From positions 1 through 18,721 of the forward strand of contig DFFQ01000190.1 of the NCBI GenBank assembly GCA_002371025.1: a stretch of DNA of 18,721 nucleotides, read 5' to 3'. The stretch comes from Lachnospiraceae bacterium UBA3772. Lineage in GTDB: Bacteria > Bacillota > Clostridia > Lachnospirales > Lachnospiraceae. The position numbers and the translations under genes were made by a program. The notes beneath the pieces are model-generated. The model did not search any database and was not told the DNA's origin. It was given only the letters and a program-made list of their open reading frames with translations. This document shows, one piece after another, positions 15,432-18,721 of this stretch; position 1 is the first letter of the stretch; each line of letters starts with the position of its first letter.

Positions 15432-16466
15432 TTACTGCTTTAAATATACCTCAATTTCTTCAGGTGTATAAACCAGCTTACCCATATCTTCAAGATTCTC
15501 TGTATGAGAGAGAAGATCTTCAGGTGTTATAAATGTTTCCTGGAATAAAAGAAGATCATTAAATAATGAAAGCAACTCCTGACCGCTTACATCTTCTTTT
15601 GTAATATCTTTATATTCTTTCTTGTTACCACTTAACTTTAGTAAATGGCGGCCATAGATATAAAACATTCTTATCAGTTCTTCAGATATAAAGCTCTTAA
15701 CCGATGAAACCTTATCAACCCTCTTATATGCCTCATCTTCTTTGATTTTATCAAGGAGTGCCATAATCTTTTCATCTCTGTTAACGGTAACATTTTCAGA
15801 TGTTTCAAGCAACATTTCCGGTGTCTTCTTAAAAAGATCTGCAATGTGTTCTTTGATATAATCAATAATTTCCTTAAGAAGATTCTGCCCTGATGTTACT
15901 TCCTCTGTGTATCTTATCTTATAATCCAACCCCTTAGCTTTAAAGGCCTCATCATAACAATGAGCTGCAAACTGGGAACAAACCATAGGATGCACGTCAG
16001 GATCATCATAGTATTTTTTATCTACAAGTTTGATAACTTCGAAAATAGCAATCTTTATAACACTCAGTATAAGATCCCTATATTTTGAATCTTCTGCAAA
16101 ATTATAGCCAAGAATGTAAAGGCCAAGAACTGCAAGATTAAACTTACCATAAGGAAGTTTTTCCTCTGCATATTTAGTTGCAATATCTGCAACTATTTTT
16201 GTATCAGGGTAAGTAATATCCTCCCATTCTTTCCTGGTAAGTCTTCTTATATAGATTCCTCTTTCATTATTGGTATGAAGAGGAGCTCTTACAACACCAT
16301 CAATTTCCTCATTTAATACATATGCCGGATTATAATCAGACAAACCCGCATGACTTACTTTTGAATGAGTAAGTTTAGCAATAAGCTGAGACAATGGTTC
16401 AGGTGGTGCTTCAAAAAGCATCACATCTCCACATTTAAGATCAGATAATTTAAGCGTCTTATCCAT
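15432..16466 (-). CDS. Permuted papain-fold (NlpC/P60-like, YiiX-type) protein with helical C-terminal extension
   Basis: In this 344-residue protein the first ~180 residues resemble permuted NlpC/P60 (YiiX/YebB-like) hydrolases. GDVMLFEAP (13-21) leads into HSKVSHAGL with candidate catalytic His39. LNEEIDGV holds an acid near Glu53-54, and the candidate nucleophile is Cys163 in MVCSQFAAHC. The order His then Cys is the permuted arrangement. Family members cleave or exchange amide, thioester or ester bonds, so peptidase, amidase or acyltransferase activity is possible; the substrate is unknown. Residues ~110-150 include a hydrophobic stretch that may bind membrane or lipid. The last ~160 residues are helical and charged, with no recognised domain. 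There is no signal peptide. The start ATG at 16466 has AGGGGG 8-10 bases upstream. The gene follows the deaminase by 90 bases, and a terminator follows it. Confidence 0.8.
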   Translation of the reverse strand: MDKTLKLSDLKCGDVMLFEAPPEPLSQLIAKLTHSKVSHAGLSDYNPAYVLNEEIDGVVRAPLHTNNERGIYIRRLTRKEWEDITYPDTKIVADIATKYAEEKLPYGKFNLAVLGLYILGYNFAEDSKYRDLILSVIKIAIFEVIKLVDKKYYDDPDVHPMVCSQFAAHCYDEAFKAKGLDYKIRYTEEVTSGQNLLKEIIDYIKEHIADLFKKTPEMLLETSENVTVNRDEKIMALLDKIKEDEAYKRVDKVSSVKSFISEELIRMFYIYGRHLLKLSGNKKEYKDITKEDVSGQELLSLFNDLLLFQETFITPEDLLSHTENLEDMGKLVYTPEEIEVYLKQ

Positions 16467-16556
16467 AGCTTTCCCCCTTAATCTTTAATTTTACTATAAT
16501 AAAAACTACTCTTTAACCTCGAGTCTTGGACTCTATATAATAATACCCGATAATAT
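16467..16556 (-). other. Intergenic region between deaminase and papain-fold genes
   Basis: This AT-rich spacer holds a perfect small hairpin (GAGTC-CAA-GACTC, about 16520-16532) without a directly adjacent U-tract, and a TATAGT close to the papain-fold gene without a good -35. It could be a partial terminator or a weak internal promoter; neither is firmly supported. Confidence 0.35.
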
Positions 16557-18260
16557 CTAACGTGTAAATATAAAGTCTTTTATAAATGAATCCCATTTTT
16601 TCTCCCAGTTAGCAAGCATTATGTTCTTCTCAGCTTCGCTCATCCCGCTGTAAATATATGAATTCTTGATAAGCTTCTTTACTGCTCTAAGATCCATATC
16701 CGAACCTGTATAAGCCTCCCAGAAATCATAGGTCAGACCATCATTACAAAAGATCTGAGGATCATCAGAACAGATCACACAATTAAGGCCTGAATTAAGA
16801 TAACCATATATTGGATGGATCCTTATATCGGCAATATATCTGAGAACCTGATTACTTATAGGGCACACCTCAAGAGTATTCTGATTCTGCTTTACCATAT
16901 CCTGAAGATACTTATATCTGTAAAGATTAAGACCATGTCCTATCCTTTCTGTTCCCACCAGATATGCTGTATAAAGATTATCATCATCGAATCTGTTACT
17001 TTCTCCATCGTGAAGATACATAGGAACTTCATTTAAAAGATTTTCTTTACCTGCATCATATAAAGCATCTACAAATTCTTTAGTAGTACTTCCCACATCT
17101 TCTTCACTTACAAGATCATATCCTATTATAAATTTAGAATTCGAAATCCCCTTAAGTGGCAGTGGATTCTTATTAATTGCTGGATCATTCATCCATTTTT
17201 TGGTAAGCTCCATCTTTTTAATAGCTGAAGGAATTTTTTCCCTGCCTCTGCTGGCTGTAAGGATAAGCTTTAACTGGAAACCGTCCTCCACAGTAGTTTT
17301 AGCCGCTTCCATATATGATGCTTTAAGGATCTTAATAAATTCCGGATCATTCTCATCCATATTAGGAGCAGGTGAAGGTTCCTGATTAATAACGAAATTA
17401 TGATCATCATACAATGTATCTGCCACACCACATCTTAATTCACAATAATCAACATTATCCTTTATAAGAAGCTTAAATGCCTCAGTATAATAAATCTTAA
17501 ATACATCTCGAATATTAAGGATCATTCCCACACGACTGAAAATATCATTAAATCCACCCCAGATATAACCGATATGATCAATATAATAATTAGAATTATC
17601 TGCAAGTGTATAAAGCTGCACAAGTTCTCTCCTTGCTTCAACACTTCCCAGGATAGAAGTAAGAGGCTGGAAAACAGATGGAATAGATTTTTTAAGAGTA
17701 GACTTATTGAATCTAAAAAGTGTTCCTCTTAAGTATTTTCCTGAAACTGTACTGTAATCATTTAAAAGAGCATAAATCTCCCCTGGAAATAACTTATCAA
17801 GATCATCAAGGAGTTTATCCATGTTATATGTAGCACTTGAATGTATATGAAGATTTCCGCCCTTAGGCATCTTTAAAAATGTATCCTTAAGATTAATATA
17901 ATCCCCTGAAATAAGCTGACTCTGATCATCAATATATTGCTTTACAGCATAAAATGGATTTGCAGGCGGATACTTTCTTGCTTCAACATCTGATTTAATA
18001 ACAGCATTTATAGCCCTTCTTGAGGAATCCATATTTTTAGATAATGTAGCTTCATCATTACTCATCTGAGGCTCATAATTATCAAAACAATAAGCTTCAT
18101 TATACATTTTCATTCTATTTACAGTATCTTCTAATTCTTTCTTACTGCTTACTTTACATTCCCCTAAAAGCTCATCTTCTCTTACACCTTTTAAATTATT
18201 CTCCTCTATCTCTGGAACAGGAAGAAGCTTCTTCATAAAATGTATCATCTCTTTTGCCAT
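16557..18260 (-). CDS. Adenosine deaminase of the ADA2/ADGF (CECR1) type
   Basis: Probably converts adenosine (or a related nucleoside) to inosine with release of ammonia. With the start at 18260 the protein has 567 residues, longer than classical ADA (~340) and like ADGF. An N-terminal region of ~130 residues comes first, then the ADGF hallmark MPKGGNLHIH with metal ligands His138 and His140. Further on are YCELRCG, GYDLVSEED, His417 and catalytic Glu420 in LHDGE (HAGE in classical ADA), His442 in RIGHG, and Asp499/Asp500 in SDDP. All expected zinc ligands and the catalytic Glu are present. I see no signal peptide, although animal ADA2 is secreted. The ribosome site GGAGG stands 5 bases before ATG 18260, so an upstream ATG at 18284 is less likely. 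The gene begins 77 bases after the cytolysin stop. Confidence 0.88.
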   Translation of the reverse strand: MAKEMIHFMKKLLPVPEIEENNLKGVREDELLGECKVSSKKELEDTVNRMKMYNEAYCFDNYEPQMSNDEATLSKNMDSSRRAINAVIKSDVEARKYPPANPFYAVKQYIDDQSQLISGDYINLKDTFLKMPKGGNLHIHSSATYNMDKLLDDLDKLFPGEIYALLNDYSTVSGKYLRGTLFRFNKSTLKKSIPSVFQPLTSILGSVEARRELVQLYTLADNSNYYIDHIGYIWGGFNDIFSRVGMILNIRDVFKIYYTEAFKLLIKDNVDYCELRCGVADTLYDDHNFVINQEPSPAPNMDENDPEFIKILKASYMEAAKTTVEDGFQLKLILTASRGREKIPSAIKKMELTKKWMNDPAINKNPLPLKGISNSKFIIGYDLVSEEDVGSTTKEFVDALYDAGKENLLNEVPMYLHDGESNRFDDDNLYTAYLVGTERIGHGLNLYRYKYLQDMVKQNQNTLEVCPISNQVLRYIADIRIHPIYGYLNSGLNCVICSDDPQIFCNDGLTYDFWEAYTGSDMDLRAVKKLIKNSYIYSGMSEAEKNIMLANWEKKWDSFIKDFIFTR

Positions 18261-18265
18261 AATAT

Positions 18266-18270
18266 CCTCC
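18266..18270 (-). promoter_or_regulatory. Ribosome binding site setting the deaminase start
   Basis: GGAGG on the minus strand, 5 bases before ATG 18260. It favours this start over the ATG at 18284, which has no good site. Confidence 0.75.
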
Positions 18271-18286
18271 AATCTTTTATACATGC

Positions 18287-18325
18287 TTTAAAGCGTTTTC
18301 CACAAAAGTGAAAAACGCCTTAAAA
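18287..18325 (-). repeat. Intercistronic hairpin between cytolysin and deaminase genes
   Basis: An inverted repeat pairs TTTAA-GGCGTTTTTC with GAAAACGC-TTTAAA around a 9-base loop, with small irregularities. No U-tract follows on the minus strand, so it looks more like an RNA-stability or partial-attenuation element than a full terminator. It ends about 16 bases before the deaminase ribosome site. Confidence 0.55.
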
Positions 18326-18337
18326 TATTCAACTAAA

Positions 18338-18721
18338 TTACATAGGATTAACTTCACCCTTCTGGTTTAAAGTTGTTCCCCAGACTTTTGCAGTTCTTTG
18401 CTCTACTAATGCAAGACTTTTTACATCAATAGGATTATGCCACTTGTCCCAGACAAGACCTGTAGCTCCTTCTGCCTTAATACTGATATTCTGAGTATTA
18501 GCAGGAAGAGGAATATTAGCATCAAAACCTGCAGTCTTATGCTCATCATTATGCTCCCAGGCTTTGTTTTTAACTACTTTTTTACCCTTATCATCAAAAC
18601 TATATTCTTCCCAGAAAACATTAAACTTTGCCACATAAGCGCCGCTATGATGTAGATTTAAGTTTCCCCTCTTATGCTTTGTTACTTCTTCTGTAACATA
18701 TTTTGTATTACCCTGAACCTG
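18338..18721 (-). CDS. Cholesterol-dependent cytolysin (thiol-activated cytolysin family), C-terminal domain 4, partial
   Basis: The frame is open from the right edge to a stop at 18338, so only the last 127 residues are seen; the pore-forming domains lie outside. A GTG at 18634 is internal, since the upstream codons also match the family. The fragment follows domain 4 of perfringolysin/listeriolysin: NLNLHHSGAYVAKF (family DHSGAYVA), a WEE...KAWEHN region, a NIPLPANTQNISIK stretch, the undecapeptide position and VWGTTL near the end. Domain 4 binds membrane cholesterol or a receptor and starts pore formation on eukaryotic cells. The Thr-Leu pair that recognises cholesterol is present (18368-18373). 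The undecapeptide reads GATGLVWDKWH (18437-18469) instead of ECTGLAWEWWR: the Cys is Ala, one Trp is Lys and the final Arg is His. GATGL also begins the intermedilysin version, as I recall it. It is probably the first known gene of a group with the deaminase. Confidence 0.93.
   Translation of the reverse strand, partial: QVQGNTKYVTEEVTKHKRGNLNLHHSGAYVAKFNVFWEEYSFDDKGKKVVKNKAWEHNDEHKTAGFDANIPLPANTQNISIKAEGATGLVWDKWHNPIDVKSLALVEQRTAKVWGTTLNQKGEVNPM

Noticed and set aside
18338..18634. A complete 98-residue gene starting at GTG 18634
   Set aside because: The frame is open to the right edge, and the upstream codons (for example LHHSGAYV) also match cytolysin domain 4, so the GTG is an internal Val.
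18338..18721. A CD59-binding motif like that of intermedilysin (YxY then R-S about 14 residues on)
   Set aside because: The nearest stretch reads Y-S-F followed 14 residues later by H-N, so it does not match the motif as I recall it; receptor use cannot be claimed.

Overview
The window reads as an AT-rich Firmicutes chromosome segment, most likely a clostridial (Lachnospiraceae-type) bacterium. Reasons: low GC, strong GGAGG ribosome sites, bacterial-type leucyl-tRNA synthetase, a DUF4317 protein, a Firmicutes-style CydDC-like ABC pair, a YitT-family protein and several U-tailed intrinsic terminators. This placement is inference from gene families. Every gene I support is on the minus strand, so transcription runs right to left. 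No tRNA, rRNA, CRISPR array or insertion sequence was seen.

Right edge (18721 to about 15374): the C-terminal part of a cholesterol-dependent cytolysin (CDC) enters from outside the window. An ADA2/ADGF-type adenosine deaminase and then a permuted papain-fold (NlpC/P60-like) protein follow it, and a terminator closes the group. The CDC fragment is the most striking element. It keeps the Thr-Leu cholesterol-recognition pair but has a variant undecapeptide, GATGLVWDKWH.

Next (15240 to 12691): a two-gene unit with an extended -10 promoter encodes a membrane-anchored HEAT-repeat protein and a processive family-2 glycosyltransferase, probably an exopolysaccharide synthase pair. A YitT-family membrane protein and leuS follow, each with its own promoter. 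leuS ends at a strong terminator. A 100-residue orphan gene with its own promoter and terminator comes next.

Left half (8411 to 1): one promoter appears to drive at least seven tightly packed genes: an MTA/SAH-nucleosidase-like protein, a spore-photoproduct-lyase-like radical SAM enzyme, a short-chain dehydrogenase, a DUF4317 protein, CydD-like and CydC-like ABC half-transporters, and a two-helix membrane protein with an acidic tail that runs off the left edge. The nucleosidase could remove the 5'-deoxyadenosine made by the radical SAM enzyme, and the dehydrogenase could act on its product. The shared job of the operon is unknown to me.

Several of the longest possible reading-frame starts are probably wrong. 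Ribosome-site evidence moves the starts to 2683 (CydC-like), 8769 (orphan), 11502 (leuS), 15189 (HEAT) and 18260 (ADA2-like).
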